Positions 16,123 to 24,937 of a DNA stretch of 64,000 nt are shown here, piece by piece; position 1 is the first letter of the stretch; each line of letters begins with the position of its first letter. Position numbers and translations under genes: made by a program. The notes beneath the pieces are model-generated. The model was given only the letters and a program-made list of their open reading frames with translations, was not told the origin of the DNA and did no database searches. The DNA comes from Flavobacteriaceae bacterium (lineage in GTDB: Bacteria; Bacteroidota; Bacteroidia; Flavobacteriales; Flavobacteriaceae): assembly GCA_013373635.1 (NCBI GenBank), contig JABXHN010000010.1:1-64000 (forward strand), read 5' to 3'.

Positions 16123-16911
16123 TTATAGATTTATTTCACCTTCCATATAGGTTACTGCATGACCTGATATGAGAACGCGATCTTCTTTAACTTCACAGTG
16201 TAATGCCCCTCCTCTTTTAGAGATTTGAAGAGCATTTAATTTCTTTTTTCCTAGGGTTTCTGCCCAAAAAGGAGCTAGAATCGTATGTGCAGATCCTGTA
16301 ACAGGATCTTCATTAACTCCACAGGCTGGTCCAAAGAATCGAGACACAAAATCAACTTCCTTACCAGGAGCTGTTGCGATGATTCCTCTAGCTTTAGTCT
16401 TCGCTAGCTCTTCAAAATTTGGTTTTAAAGCAGCAACTTGTGCTTGGTTTTCAAAGACGAGCATAAAATCGGTTTCCCCCTTGATGGTCTTTTTAGGAGT
16501 AGCTCCTATAGCCTTAGAAATACTATCATGAGGTTGAATAGGAACTATTTGCTGTGCTGGAAAATCCAACACTAATCCTAATTTCTTATCTTTTACAACG
16601 GTGAGCGCCCCCTTTTTACGACTCTGAAAGAGAATCTCTTTACCCTTGTGATTGTAATATTCAAACAGCACGTGAGCAGAAGCCAAGGTAGCATGACCAC
16701 AAAGATCCACCTCAACTAAAGGAGTAAACCAACGGATCTCGTATTCGTCACCCATGGGGACCACAAAGGCGGTCTCTGACAAATTGTTTTCCATGGCTAT
16801 CAACTGCATTTTTTCTTCAGAAAGCCATTGTTCTAGAACACAAACTGCTGCAGGATTTCCTTTAAAGGGTTCCTGACTAAAAGCATCTACTTGATATATT
16901 TTTTGTCTCAT
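16123..16911 (-). CDS. PhzF-family isomerase-like protein
   Basis: 262 aa. It matches the PhzF/YddE diaminopimelate-epimerase fold: VDAFSQEPFKGNPAAVCVLE at the N-terminus, NNLSETAFV with the catalytic Glu (about 45), GHATLASAHV, and NEDPVTGSAH in the second half. True PhzF makes phenazines, but no other phenazine gene is present and most relatives have unknown substrates. It lies between hemF and hemB with gaps of 1 and 3 nt, so it is transcribed with heme genes. A link to heme metabolism is not shown. Confidence 0.85.
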   Translation of the reverse strand: MRQKIYQVDAFSQEPFKGNPAAVCVLEQWLSEEKMQLIAMENNLSETAFVVPMGDEYEIRWFTPLVEVDLCGHATLASAHVLFEYYNHKGKEILFQSRKKGALTVVKDKKLGLVLDFPAQQIVPIQPHDSISKAIGATPKKTIKGETDFMLVFENQAQVAALKPNFEELAKTKARGIIATAPGKEVDFVSRFFGPACGVNEDPVTGSAHTILAPFWAETLGKKKLNALQISKRGGALHCEVKEDRVLISGHAVTYMEGEINL

Positions 16912-16912
16912 T

Positions 16913-17815
16913 TTAAATCCACTCTTTTGGATGTTCCAATACCTCTATTAATTGAGCCTCTTTTGATCCAGGCTCTGGATGATGATTGTACTTCCACTGT
17001 ACATGTGAAGGCAAACTCATCAAGATACTTTCTATTCTACCATTGGTGCGCAGACCAAACAAAGTCCCCTTGTCGTGAACTAAATTAAATTCCACATAAC
17101 GACCTCTTCTAATCTCTTGCCAATCGCGTTGCTCTGAAGTATATTCAAGGTCCTTTCTTTTATTGACAATAGGAACATAGGCTTCTAAAAAGCTATCTCC
17201 AACTTCGGTAACAAAATTATACCAATCCTGAGAACTAAAATCATCCGTAGGAGTTAAATAATCAAAAAATAAACCACCTACTCCCCTAGCCTCATTTCTG
17301 TGAGTATTCCAAAAATAGTCGTCACATCTCTTTTTATAAGTTGGATAAAATTCCTTAGAGTGTTTATCACAGACAGTTTTACATACTTGATGAAAATGCC
17401 TAGCGTCTTCTTCAAAGAGGTAATAAGGAGTTAAATCCTGACCTCCCCCAAACCAAGACTTGGTGATGTTTCCATTGTTGTCGTAGAGTTCGAAGTATCT
17501 CCAATTAGCATGAGTCGTTGGAACCATTGGATTTACAGGATGAATCACCAAGGATAATCCACAGGCAAAGAAATCAGCATCCTCCACTTTAAGGTAGGCT
17601 TGCATTGACTCCGGTAATTTCCCGTGAACTGCTGAGATATTAACTCCTCCCTTTTCAAAAACAGATCCGTTTTCTATCACTCGTGTTCTTCCTCCACCTC
17701 CTTCAGGACGTTCCCATAAATCTTCCTGAAATCTCGCTTTACCATCCACTGCTTCAAGGCCTGCACAAATGCGGTCTTGTAACTCTTGAATATAATTGTA
17801 AAACTGCTCTCTCAT
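16913..17815 (-). CDS. hemF: Oxygen-dependent coproporphyrinogen III oxidase
   Basis: 300 aa. HemF turns coproporphyrinogen III into protoporphyrinogen IX using O2. Signatures are HANWRYFE, WFGGGQDLTPYYLFEEDARHFH, RGVGGLFFDYL and GRYVEFNLVHDKGTLFGL. This oxygen-dependent form points to an aerobic life style. Its start abuts the hemE stop directly (17815/17816), consistent with coupled translation. Confidence 0.97.
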   Translation of the reverse strand: MREQFYNYIQELQDRICAGLEAVDGKARFQEDLWERPEGGGGRTRVIENGSVFEKGGVNISAVHGKLPESMQAYLKVEDADFFACGLSLVIHPVNPMVPTTHANWRYFELYDNNGNITKSWFGGGQDLTPYYLFEEDARHFHQVCKTVCDKHSKEFYPTYKKRCDDYFWNTHRNEARGVGGLFFDYLTPTDDFSSQDWYNFVTEVGDSFLEAYVPIVNKRKDLEYTSEQRDWQEIRRGRYVEFNLVHDKGTLFGLRTNGRIESILMSLPSHVQWKYNHHPEPGSKEAQLIEVLEHPKEWI

Positions 17816-18847
17816 CTAGGATACTTTATAAGATTTAACTGCTTCGATAAAAGCTTCGGCGTTTTCTAATGGGATATTTGGTAAAATACCGTGACCCAAG
17901 TTTGCGATATATCGATCTTTTCCAAATTCATCAATCATTTGATGAACACGTCTGGTGATTTCAGCTGGTGGTGAAAGCAAACGAGCAGGGTCAAAATTTC
18001 CTTGAAGTGTAATTTGACCTCCTGTTAAATAACGAGCGTTTTTAGCAGAACAGGTCCAATCTACTCCAAGAGCTGCAGCACCAGATTTGGCCATTTCAGG
18101 AAGTGCAAACCAACATCCCTTTCCAAAAGCAATTACTGGAACAAGATCTTTTAAAGCATCGATGATTTGTTGAATGTACTTCCAAGAAAATTCTGAATAA
18201 TCTTCAGGAGCTAACATTCCTCCCCATGAGTCAAAGACTTGAACAGCATCAACTCCAGCTTCAACCTTAGCTATGAGATAAGCGATTGTAGTGTCTGTTA
18301 TTTTTTGAAGTAAGGCATGCGCTGCTATTGGCTGTGAAAAACAAAAAGACTTGGCTATATCAAAATTCTTCGATCCTTGTCCTTGTACACAGTAGCATAA
18401 AATAGTCCAGGGAGAACCTGCAAAACCAATCAGTGGAACCTCATCGTTTAAAAGTTCTTTGGTGTGCTTTATAGCCTCCATCACATATCCTAGTTCCTCG
18501 TGAACATCGGGAACAACAACAGCATCTACATCTTTTTGACTTCGAATAGGATTCGGCAAATAAGGCCCAAAATTAGGTTTCATTTGAACCTCTATATTCA
18601 TCGCTTGAGGAATTACCAAGATGTCAGAAAACAAAATAGCAGCGTCCATTCCATAACGACGAATCGGTTGAACGGTGATTTCAGAAGCTAATTCTGGAGT
18701 TCTACATCTTGTGAAGAAATCGTATTTCTCTCTTATTTCCATGAACTCTGGTAAATATCTTCCAGCCTGACGCATCATCCATACTGGTGGACGTTCTACG
18801 GTTTCTCCCTTTAAGGCTCTTAAAAATAAATCGTTTTTTAATGTCAT
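17816..18847 (-). CDS. hemE: Uroporphyrinogen decarboxylase
   Basis: 343 aa. HemE removes four acetate carboxyls from uroporphyrinogen III. The N-terminal [15 protein letters not shown] (substrate-binding Arg), the GFAGSPWTI motif, the FDSWGG motif and the final [11 protein letters not shown] are all present. Length is normal. It lies 3 nt after hemD and directly before hemF. Confidence 0.97.
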   Translation of the reverse strand: MTLKNDLFLRALKGETVERPPVWMMRQAGRYLPEFMEIREKYDFFTRCRTPELASEITVQPIRRYGMDAAILFSDILVIPQAMNIEVQMKPNFGPYLPNPIRSQKDVDAVVVPDVHEELGYVMEAIKHTKELLNDEVPLIGFAGSPWTILCYCVQGQGSKNFDIAKSFCFSQPIAAHALLQKITDTTIAYLIAKVEAGVDAVQVFDSWGGMLAPEDYSEFSWKYIQQIIDALKDLVPVIAFGKGCWFALPEMAKSGAAALGVDWTCSAKNARYLTGGQITLQGNFDPARLLSPPAEITRRVHQMIDEFGKDRYIANLGHGILPNIPLENAEAFIEAVKSYKVS

Positions 18848-18850
18848 CTC

Positions 18851-19519
18851 TTATTGCTTAAACTGTTTTATAGCCTGAATCATGTGATTAAAACTAGGCG
18901 GATATTCAGCGATTAGTAGGTTGTTTTCTGTATTAAATTCTCGGGCTGTTGTAGGTCCAATACAAACCTTTACAGCTTTTGAAATATCGTTTTTCGCACT
19001 GATGGATCTTACTCCACTCTGGGAGAAAAACAAAATCAGATCGTAATCTTTTTCTAATTTGGGATAGGTCTCAGTTGTGGAATACACCACGATTTCTCGA
19101 TAGGTGATCTCATCTTTATCGAACCCCTCTATCAAAGCACGCATGGATATAGATCCTGAAAAATAGACAAATGATTGAGAGGCATCGTTTTCTGTTATCA
19201 TTTGCGCTAATTCTGCTGAATTATTTGCCCAATATTGAACTTCAAAGCCTGAATCCGTAGCTAATTGAGCTGTTTTTTCACCTACGCAATACGCCTGGAC
19301 ACCTTTAGAGAGTAATTCTGAGCTCAAAGGGTGTTTTAAAAAAGATTTGATGGCGTTTTGTGAGGTAAAAATGGCATTCTCAAGGTCTTTAGGCATCTTA
19401 AAATCAATGAGTTCAACTGAAATTGATGCCAACTGATCAACTACAAATCCCAAATTTTCTAATGCTACTTGCTCTTCTGATAAAAGGAAGCGTGTAGAAA
19501 GTAGTTTTAAAGCACTCAT
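18851..19519 (-). CDS. hemD: Uroporphyrinogen-III synthase
   Basis: 222 aa. HemD proteins diverge strongly, and this one is recognised by its two-domain pattern (AIFTSQNAIKSFLKH, YCVGEKTAQLATDSGF, LILFFSQSGVRS, CIGPTTAREF) and by position between hemC and hemE. It cyclises hydroxymethylbilane with inversion of ring D. It overlaps hemC by 4 nt. Confidence 0.88.
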   Translation of the reverse strand: MSALKLLSTRFLLSEEQVALENLGFVVDQLASISVELIDFKMPKDLENAIFTSQNAIKSFLKHPLSSELLSKGVQAYCVGEKTAQLATDSGFEVQYWANNSAELAQMITENDASQSFVYFSGSISMRALIEGFDKDEITYREIVVYSTTETYPKLEKDYDLILFFSQSGVRSISAKNDISKAVKVCIGPTTAREFNTENNLLIAEYPPSFNHMIQAIKQFKQ

Positions 19520-20427
19520 GAGTTGCTCTTTTTGATTTGATCCATCAACTGATCTGCTCCACTAGCCAGTAAATCAATTGCGGCCTTTCTTCCCAAATCA
19601 TAGGTTGCACTTAAAGGCATCTGATCTTCAATGACAAATTTTGAAGTACCATCCGTATCGTAAACACATCCCTTGAGATATAATGTGTCATTTTCAATAT
19701 GAGCAATGGCTCCAATTGGTGCTGTACAACCTCCTTCTAAGGTTCTTAAAAAGTTACGTTCCAAAGTAGTACAACGATCTGTACGATCGTCATTTAGTTC
19801 TTTAAGGGCTTTTGCTACCGCCTTATTGGATTCGTTTCCTAGAACCACAATTGCTCCTTGAGCAGGTGCAGGTACCATCCAATCCAATTCTAGAGTCCTT
19901 TCTGGTAGCAGATTTAAACGTTCTAAACCAGCCTTTGCAAAAATGGCTCCATCCCAATCGTTGTTTTCCAACTTCTGAAGTCTAGTCTGCACATTACCTC
20001 GAATATCAACGATGGTATGAGTCGGGTATTTAGCAAGCCACTGTGCCTTTCTTCTAAGGCTACTGGTAGCAATGGTTAAATTTTCTTGAGTTAAATCTAT
20101 TCCTTTATGTACTAGGACATCTTCAGTTTGTCCACGTTCCAAAACAGCCAACTTCACAAGTCCTTTAGCAAATTGAGTTGGAACATCTTTCATAGAGTGA
20201 ACCGCGATATCGATTCTGTTTTCAATCAGAGCGATATCTAAAGTTTTGGTGAAAACTCCTGTAATACCGAGTTCGTATAAGGGGCGATCTAATTTGAGAT
20301 CTCCTTGTGATTCAATAGGGACTAACTCACACAGATGACCAAGCTCCTCTAAAAGGTATTTAACTTTATGGGCTTGCCAAAGGGCTAATTCACTTTTACG
20401 AGTCCCAATACGAATAGGATTAGTCAT
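19516..20427 (-). CDS. hemC: Hydroxymethylbilane synthase (porphobilinogen deaminase)
   Basis: 303 aa. HemC polymerises four porphobilinogens on a dipyrromethane cofactor. Signatures are RIGTRKSELALWQA at the start, HSMKDVPT, LRRKAQWLAKYP, and the cofactor cysteine in LEGGCTAPIGA (about 242). It overlaps hemA by 8 nt and hemD by 4 nt, so the three are almost certainly one transcript. Confidence 0.97.
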   Translation of the reverse strand: MTNPIRIGTRKSELALWQAHKVKYLLEELGHLCELVPIESQGDLKLDRPLYELGITGVFTKTLDIALIENRIDIAVHSMKDVPTQFAKGLVKLAVLERGQTEDVLVHKGIDLTQENLTIATSSLRRKAQWLAKYPTHTIVDIRGNVQTRLQKLENNDWDGAIFAKAGLERLNLLPERTLELDWMVPAPAQGAIVVLGNESNKAVAKALKELNDDRTDRCTTLERNFLRTLEGGCTAPIGAIAHIENDTLYLKGCVYDTDGTSKFVIEDQMPLSATYDLGRKAAIDLLASGADQLMDQIKKSNS

Positions 20428-21679
20428 GAGTTGTTTGCTTAAGTTGAAACACCTTGGAAATCACCTCAAGAGATTGTGTAGGATTAGTCTCCGTATCCTT
20501 AAAGTGTTCCGCAAAATGCTTGGTAATTTTTTGAATGATTCGATCAGAAACTTCTTTAGCATCCTCTAGACTTGAACCATTGTTCTTTTTGAAATGGAAA
20601 TCTAATTCCTCTTCTTGCATCAAAATTAATTTATCCTTCAAAGCTTTAATAACAGGAGCATATCTTCTGGTTTCTAACCACTGATTAAACTCTGCTTTTA
20701 CTTCCTCAATAATTTCTTCAGCTTGAGGCAATTGCTTTTTTCGATCATTCAAAGTCTGATTGGTGATTTGAGAGAGTTCGTCTAAATGCACCAAACTCAC
20801 TCCTTCACATTCCATAACATTTTCATCGACGTTTCTAGGAATGGATAAATCTAAAATCAAAAGTGGCTTTTTGTTGAATATTAACGCTTTTGAAACTGTT
20901 GGGCGATTGGCTCCTGTTGCTACGATAAGTACATCGGTGTTTCGAATTTCAGCAGCTAAGTCTCCGTAGTCCTTAACAATAAGATCAAATTTACCAGCAA
21001 TTTTTTCAGCCTTGTCTTTCGTTCTGTTAATAAGCGTAATACGTGAATTATCTGTATGCTTAATAAGGTTTTCACAGGTGTTTCTTCCAATTTTACCTGT
21101 ACCAAAAAGCAATAAGTTCTTGTTGGAGACTTCTTCTACATTGTTGAGAATATACTGAACCGATGCAAAGGAAACAGAAGTAGCTCCAGAAGAAATTTCA
21201 GTCTCAGTTTTAATGCGTTTACTCGCCTGAATTACTGAATTACAAAGTCGCTCTAAAAATGGGTTAGCCAATCCATTTTTCTTTGATTGAGCGAAAGCTG
21301 TTTTGAGTTGAGCAATAATTTCAAAGTCGCCAAGAATTTGAGAATCCAGTCCAGTTCCCACTCTAAATAGATGAGAAATGGCTTCCTGATTTTTGTGAAC
21401 ATAGGCTACATCTCTAAACTCTTCAACAGTTCCGTTTGAGTGAGAGCAAAGTAAGTTGATAAGTTGAAAAGGATGTTCAGCAAAACCAAACAATTCAGTT
21501 CTATTACAGGTAGAGATCACCAGCAAACCATCGGTGTGCATTTTCTTAGCATCAGCTAACAAATCCACAATCTGCTCTTGATTCAAACTGAATTTCCCCC
21601 TTATGGTCGCATCAGCCTTGTTGTAATTGAGGCCAATGCAATAGAAACTTTGATATTTTGAGATGTGATACTGTTTCAT
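20420..21679 (-). CDS. hemA: Glutamyl-tRNA reductase
   Basis: 419 aa. It is the first committed enzyme of the C5 heme pathway and reduces Glu-tRNA to glutamate-1-semialdehyde. The catalytic cysteine is in ISTCNRTELFG (about 58), followed by the NADPH domain (LLFGTGKIGRNT) and a C-terminal dimerisation helix. It is the first gene of the heme operon, divergent from the AraC regulator. HemL and ferrochelatase are not in the window. Confidence 0.96.
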   Translation of the reverse strand: MKQYHISKYQSFYCIGLNYNKADATIRGKFSLNQEQIVDLLADAKKMHTDGLLVISTCNRTELFGFAEHPFQLINLLCSHSNGTVEEFRDVAYVHKNQEAISHLFRVGTGLDSQILGDFEIIAQLKTAFAQSKKNGLANPFLERLCNSVIQASKRIKTETEISSGATSVSFASVQYILNNVEEVSNKNLLLFGTGKIGRNTCENLIKHTDNSRITLINRTKDKAEKIAGKFDLIVKDYGDLAAEIRNTDVLIVATGANRPTVSKALIFNKKPLLILDLSIPRNVDENVMECEGVSLVHLDELSQITNQTLNDRKKQLPQAEEIIEEVKAEFNQWLETRRYAPVIKALKDKLILMQEEELDFHFKKNNGSSLEDAKEVSDRIIQKITKHFAEHFKDTETNPTQSLEVISKVFQLKQTTHD

Positions 21680-21693
21680 ATCTAGACAAGGGA

Positions 21694-21701
21694 CAAATTT
21701 A
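21694..21701 (-). promoter_or_regulatory. hemA operon -7 element
   Basis: TAAATTTG on the minus strand fits TAnnTTTG and lies 14 nt before the hemA start. No clear TTG stands at the -33 spacing. The 194-bp region 21680-21873 between hemA and the araC-type gene carries the control of both and holds no gene. Two CGATAT copies (21747 and 21775) are the only repeats I noticed. Confidence 0.45.
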
Positions 21702-21873
21702 AAACCCTTTAGAGAACATAAATAACGCTTAAAGTACTATTAGTGTCGATATGAGATATATATGGTCTTTATAGCGATATTTTCTTGGAAATGATTAATT
21801 TTACTAGGCCTTTGAAGCAGCGATTAAAAATCTTAAGACAAGGCAATTAAATCAAAATCAAAATCCTAATCTT

Positions 21874-22773
21874 ATGGATGACAAAAATAACGCCCAAGGT
21901 TCAATTGAAAAAACAGTCATAGACAAAGAGGTATACCTCTTGAAGTTTACCAATAATTCATCTGAAAATCAACAGTTTAATCACGAAATTGACAAGAGTT
22001 TTATTCAGTTCCACTTCTGTTTAAAAGGATCTGCTGTCTTTCAATTTAACGGAGGTAGTTATCAGCTCTCCACAACTGAAGAAAACTCAACTCTTTTGTA
22101 CAACACCCAACAGGATCTTCCTTTAGATTTGATTGTACACCCATCCTCATGGTTAATTTCTTTGGTGATGAGTCTTAAAAGATTTCATTCGTTGTTTTCT
22201 TCTGAAGCCAATCAAATACACTTTTTGAGAACCGACAATAAAAAATACTACAATCAAGAACCCATAAGTCCTGCTATTGCTGTTCTGCTAAGTCAACTCT
22301 ACTATTACAAAAATGGAGGAAGTATCAATGACCTCTATGCCAAGGCAAAAGTATACGAACTCATGGCTCTTTATTTTAGCAAAAATGAAGACTCCCAACT
22401 CGCTCAATGCCCTTTTTTAGCAGATGAGGAAAACGTCAAAAAGATTCGATTAGCAAAAGCCATCATCATTGAACGTATGGCGGAACCCCCATCTTTGGAA
22501 GAACTCTCTTCGGAAATCGATCTGAGTTTAAAAAAACTTAAAGAAGGTTTTAAGCAAATTTATGGGGATACTGTTTTTGGTTTTCTTTTTGACTACAAAA
22601 TGGAATTTGCCAGAAAACTTTTGGGTGAAGGGGAACTAAATGTAAACGAAGTAGGACTTCGAATTGGTTACTCCACTGCGAGTCATTTTATCGCTGCCTT
22701 TAAGAAAAAGTTCGGTACCACTCCAAAAAAATATGTACTTTCACAACATTCAAACAAACACTTTGCGCAATGA
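21874..22773 (+). CDS. AraC-family transcriptional regulator
   Basis: 299 aa. The N-terminal part (about 1-180) is an unassigned sensor domain with a cupin-like strand pattern (FIQFHFCLKGSAVFQFNGGSY). The C-terminal 100 residues hold two helix-turn-helix motifs: PPSLEELSSEIDLSLKKLKEGFKQIYG and LNVNEVGLRIGYSTASHFIAAFKKKFGTTP. It is divergent from the heme operon and overlaps the ThuA-like gene by 4 nt. Control of the heme genes is a reasonable guess from the shared intergenic region. No ligand can be read from the sequence. Confidence 0.88.
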   Translation: MDDKNNAQGSIEKTVIDKEVYLLKFTNNSSENQQFNHEIDKSFIQFHFCLKGSAVFQFNGGSYQLSTTEENSTLLYNTQQDLPLDLIVHPSSWLISLVMSLKRFHSLFSSEANQIHFLRTDNKKYYNQEPISPAIAVLLSQLYYYKNGGSINDLYAKAKVYELMALYFSKNEDSQLAQCPFLADEENVKKIRLAKAIIIERMAEPPSLEELSSEIDLSLKKLKEGFKQIYGDTVFGFLFDYKMEFARKLLGEGELNVNEVGLRIGYSTASHFIAAFKKKFGTTPKKYVLSQHSNKHFAQ

Positions 22774-23516
22774 TGACTAAAAAACTAATGCTGTCTTTTC
22801 TGCTTTTTTCTTTTGCAACCACAATTTTTGCTCAGGGATTTTATAAGGACCGTTCCCACAAAATATTAGTGTTTACCAAAACCATGGGTTGGAGACATCA
22901 ATCCATCGAAACTGGAGTTCATGCCTTGCGTCAATTAGGGAAAAAAGGGGACTTTAATCTGGTACAAACTGAGGATGCACTTGTGTTTCAATTGGAGAAT
23001 TTAAAGCAGTATGATTTGGTAATTTTTCTGAGCACTACCCAAGATGTACTAAATAGTGAACAAGAAAAGGCCTTTGAAGCATACATAAGACAAGGTGGAT
23101 CCTATATGGGAATTCACGCAGCTTGTGATACTGAATACAGCTGGCCTTGGTACGGTAAATTAGCAGGAGCTTACTTTAATGGGCATCCTAATAATCCAAA
23201 TGTGCGCGAAGCAACCATTAAAGTTGTTGATACAAACCATGCTTCAACCAAACACCTTTCTCAAGACTGGGTTCGAACTGATGAGTGGTATAATTACAAA
23301 GATTTAAATCCAAATATTCAGGTTGTTTTAAACCTAGATGAGAACACCTATGAAGGAGGAACTAATGGAGTGAGTCATCCTATCGCTTGGTATCACGAAT
23401 TCGAAGGAGGAAGATCTTTCTATACTGGTGGTGGTCATACGATAGAATCCTTTAGTGAACCAGCCTTTTTAGAACACCTATTAGGAGGAATTAATTACTG
23501 TTTAAAGAAGGATTAA
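22770..23516 (+). CDS. Exported ThuA-like domain protein
   Basis: 248 aa. The signal peptide MMTKKLMLSFLLFSFATTIFAQ is followed by a ThuA-like (glutamine-amidotransferase-like) fold: KILVFTKTMGWRHQSIETGV, YMGIHAACDTEYSWPWYGKLAGAYFNGHP, and PIAWYHEFEGGRSFYTGGGH. ThuA relatives act in sugar use, but the reaction is unknown. Its ATG overlaps the regulator's stop (ATGA), so the two are co-translated. It converges with the oxygenase gene, overlapping by 4 nt. Confidence 0.85.
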   Translation: MMTKKLMLSFLLFSFATTIFAQGFYKDRSHKILVFTKTMGWRHQSIETGVHALRQLGKKGDFNLVQTEDALVFQLENLKQYDLVIFLSTTQDVLNSEQEKAFEAYIRQGGSYMGIHAACDTEYSWPWYGKLAGAYFNGHPNNPNVREATIKVVDTNHASTKHLSQDWVRTDEWYNYKDLNPNIQVVLNLDENTYEGGTNGVSHPIAWYHEFEGGRSFYTGGGHTIESFSEPAFLEHLLGGINYCLKKD

Positions 23517-24145
23517 ATTCCGAGTACCCCTATTGTAGAAGGTTGTTTTAACAACCATCCTGTTAATGATTTTCGTTCTCTGTTCGAAGGAAGTACTTCG
23601 TGTAAAACAACATCGGATCTGAATAAAACCGCTCTGTTGAGTATAGGTTCAACTTTTGTATTTGTTGGCGAGGAGTGAATTAATAATTCTCCTCCGTGAT
23701 CTTCGTTCCAATCCTCATTCAAATAGATAATCAAACTGATCATACGATTGGATCTGGAGTCAAATTGATCCAAGTGCGCCTTGTAAAAACCTCCTTTGGA
23801 GTAGGAAGCTAGATGAAATTCATAACCATTGAGACTCAAGAAGAGTTGTTGAGCAATTTGTTGCATCAGTTCTTCTACCAAACTAAAAAATTTATTGAGT
23901 TCCACATCTCTTTTGCGATCTATCCAAAAGGTCTTGTCGGTTCGAATACTCGAATCGCTTTGCTTTTCCTCAGCTGGGCCAATTTTAGCAAGATTAAAGG
24001 AGTCTAATTCCTTTTTTTGATTGAAATAACCCAAAACCTCTTCTAAGAGTTGCGCGGGTAAAAACTCATCGATAATTACAAAATTATCATCTGCGAGCTG
24101 AGTCAACCATTGACCCCATTGCTCATTGCTGTACAGAGATGTCAT
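23513..24145 (-). CDS. 2OG-Fe(II) oxygenase (prolyl-hydroxylase-like)
   Basis: 210 aa soluble protein. The double-stranded beta-helix has the iron triad HxD (AHLDQFD, about 138-140) and the distal His in VVLHEVLP, and the 2-oxoglutarate-binding Arg in RKSLTGWLLK. This resembles the P4H/PKHD class that hydroxylates proline or related residues in proteins. The target is unknown; bacterial relatives modify ribosomal proteins or EF-Tu. It lies alone on the minus strand before sdhC. Confidence 0.85.
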   Translation of the reverse strand: MTSLYSNEQWGQWLTQLADDNFVIIDEFLPAQLLEEVLGYFNQKKELDSFNLAKIGPAEEKQSDSSIRTDKTFWIDRKRDVELNKFFSLVEELMQQIAQQLFLSLNGYEFHLASYSKGGFYKAHLDQFDSRSNRMISLIIYLNEDWNEDHGGELLIHSSPTNTKVEPILNRAVLFRSDVVLHEVLPSNRERKSLTGWLLKQPSTIGVLGI

Positions 24146-24213
24146 TTTTTTAAAAAGCGAGCAAAAATAATCTATTTTTTATAGAAAAATTAAGAAAATA
24201 ACAAGTCTATAAT

Positions 24214-24244
24214 TTTGGCAAGTGGTGTTTGTAGTTTAATTTTG
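24214..24244 (+). promoter_or_regulatory. sdhCAB promoter
   Basis: TTTG (24214-24217), a 19-bp spacer and TAATTTTG (24237-24244) match the Bacteroidota consensus as closely as the suf promoter does. It starts transcription about 15 nt before sdhC (ATG 24264). Confidence 0.75.
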
Positions 24245-24263
24245 TCAGTAAAATTTTAAACAA

Positions 24264-24935
24264 ATGAGCAATTCTGTTCCTTCTTCTATCGGAAGAAAAA
24301 TAATCATGGCCTTATCAGGGCTATTTTTAGTCTCTTTTCTAGGACTGCATTTTGGAATCAATTTCTTATCGGTAATCGCACCGGACTTATTTAATGAAGC
24401 CTCACACTTTATGGGCTACAACAAATTGGTACAGTACGTATTACAGCCAGTATTAGTGGCGGGGGTGATCATTCACTTTTTGATGGGATTTGTCCTTGAA
24501 ATCGAAAACAAAAAAGCACGTGGACCCGTTGGCTATTCAAAGTACAATGGTGGTGCAAACGCTTCTTGGATGTCTCGTAATATGATTCTGTCAGGAGCGG
24601 TAATTTTAGCCTTTTTAGCGCTTCATATGTATGACTTTTGGTACCATGAAATGGTATACAAATACATAGAAGTAGCGCCAGAAGATCCTACTCGTTACCT
24701 CCCTGAAACGGTTCACAAATTCGAGTCGATCACAAGAACTGGAATCTATGGAGTGTCATTTATTCTTTTGATGCTTCACCTTTTACACGGGTTTAAATCT
24801 TCCTTCCAATCAATGGGATGGAACAACAAATACAGCAGAGCTTTAGAAGGTTTTGCTAAAATATACGCAATTGTAATTCCTCTTGGATTTATATTTATTG
24901 CATTCTATCATCACTTTAATCAATTATCGCACTAA
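24264..24935 (+). CDS. sdhC: Succinate dehydrogenase cytochrome b subunit
   Basis: 223 aa membrane anchor with five hydrophobic helices (about 14-32, 60-80, 108-126, 160-178 and 196-214). Histidines in the helices ([30 protein letters not shown]) are candidates for binding two hemes b. The single large anchor without a separate sdhD is the Bacteroidota b558 type, which passes electrons to menaquinone. It is the first gene of sdhCAB, 2 nt before sdhA. Confidence 0.95.
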   Translation: MSNSVPSSIGRKIIMALSGLFLVSFLGLHFGINFLSVIAPDLFNEASHFMGYNKLVQYVLQPVLVAGVIIHFLMGFVLEIENKKARGPVGYSKYNGGANASWMSRNMILSGAVILAFLALHMYDFWYHEMVYKYIEVAPEDPTRYLPETVHKFESITRTGIYGVSFILLMLHLLHGFKSSFQSMGWNNKYSRALEGFAKIYAIVIPLGFIFIAFYHHFNQLSH

Positions 24936-24937
24936 TT

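Noticed and set aside
16123-16911. Phenazine biosynthesis cluster based on the PhzF-like gene.
   Set aside because: No phzA, B, C, D, E or G is present; all neighbours are heme genes.
21747-21780. Two CGATAT copies 28 bp apart between hemA and the AraC regulator.
   Set aside because: They are too short and common in A/T-rich DNA to call an operator without comparison to relatives.
24146-24200. A/T-rich hairpin CTAT-TTTTT-ATAG before the sdh promoter.
   Set aside because: A four-pair stem is expected by chance in such sequence.
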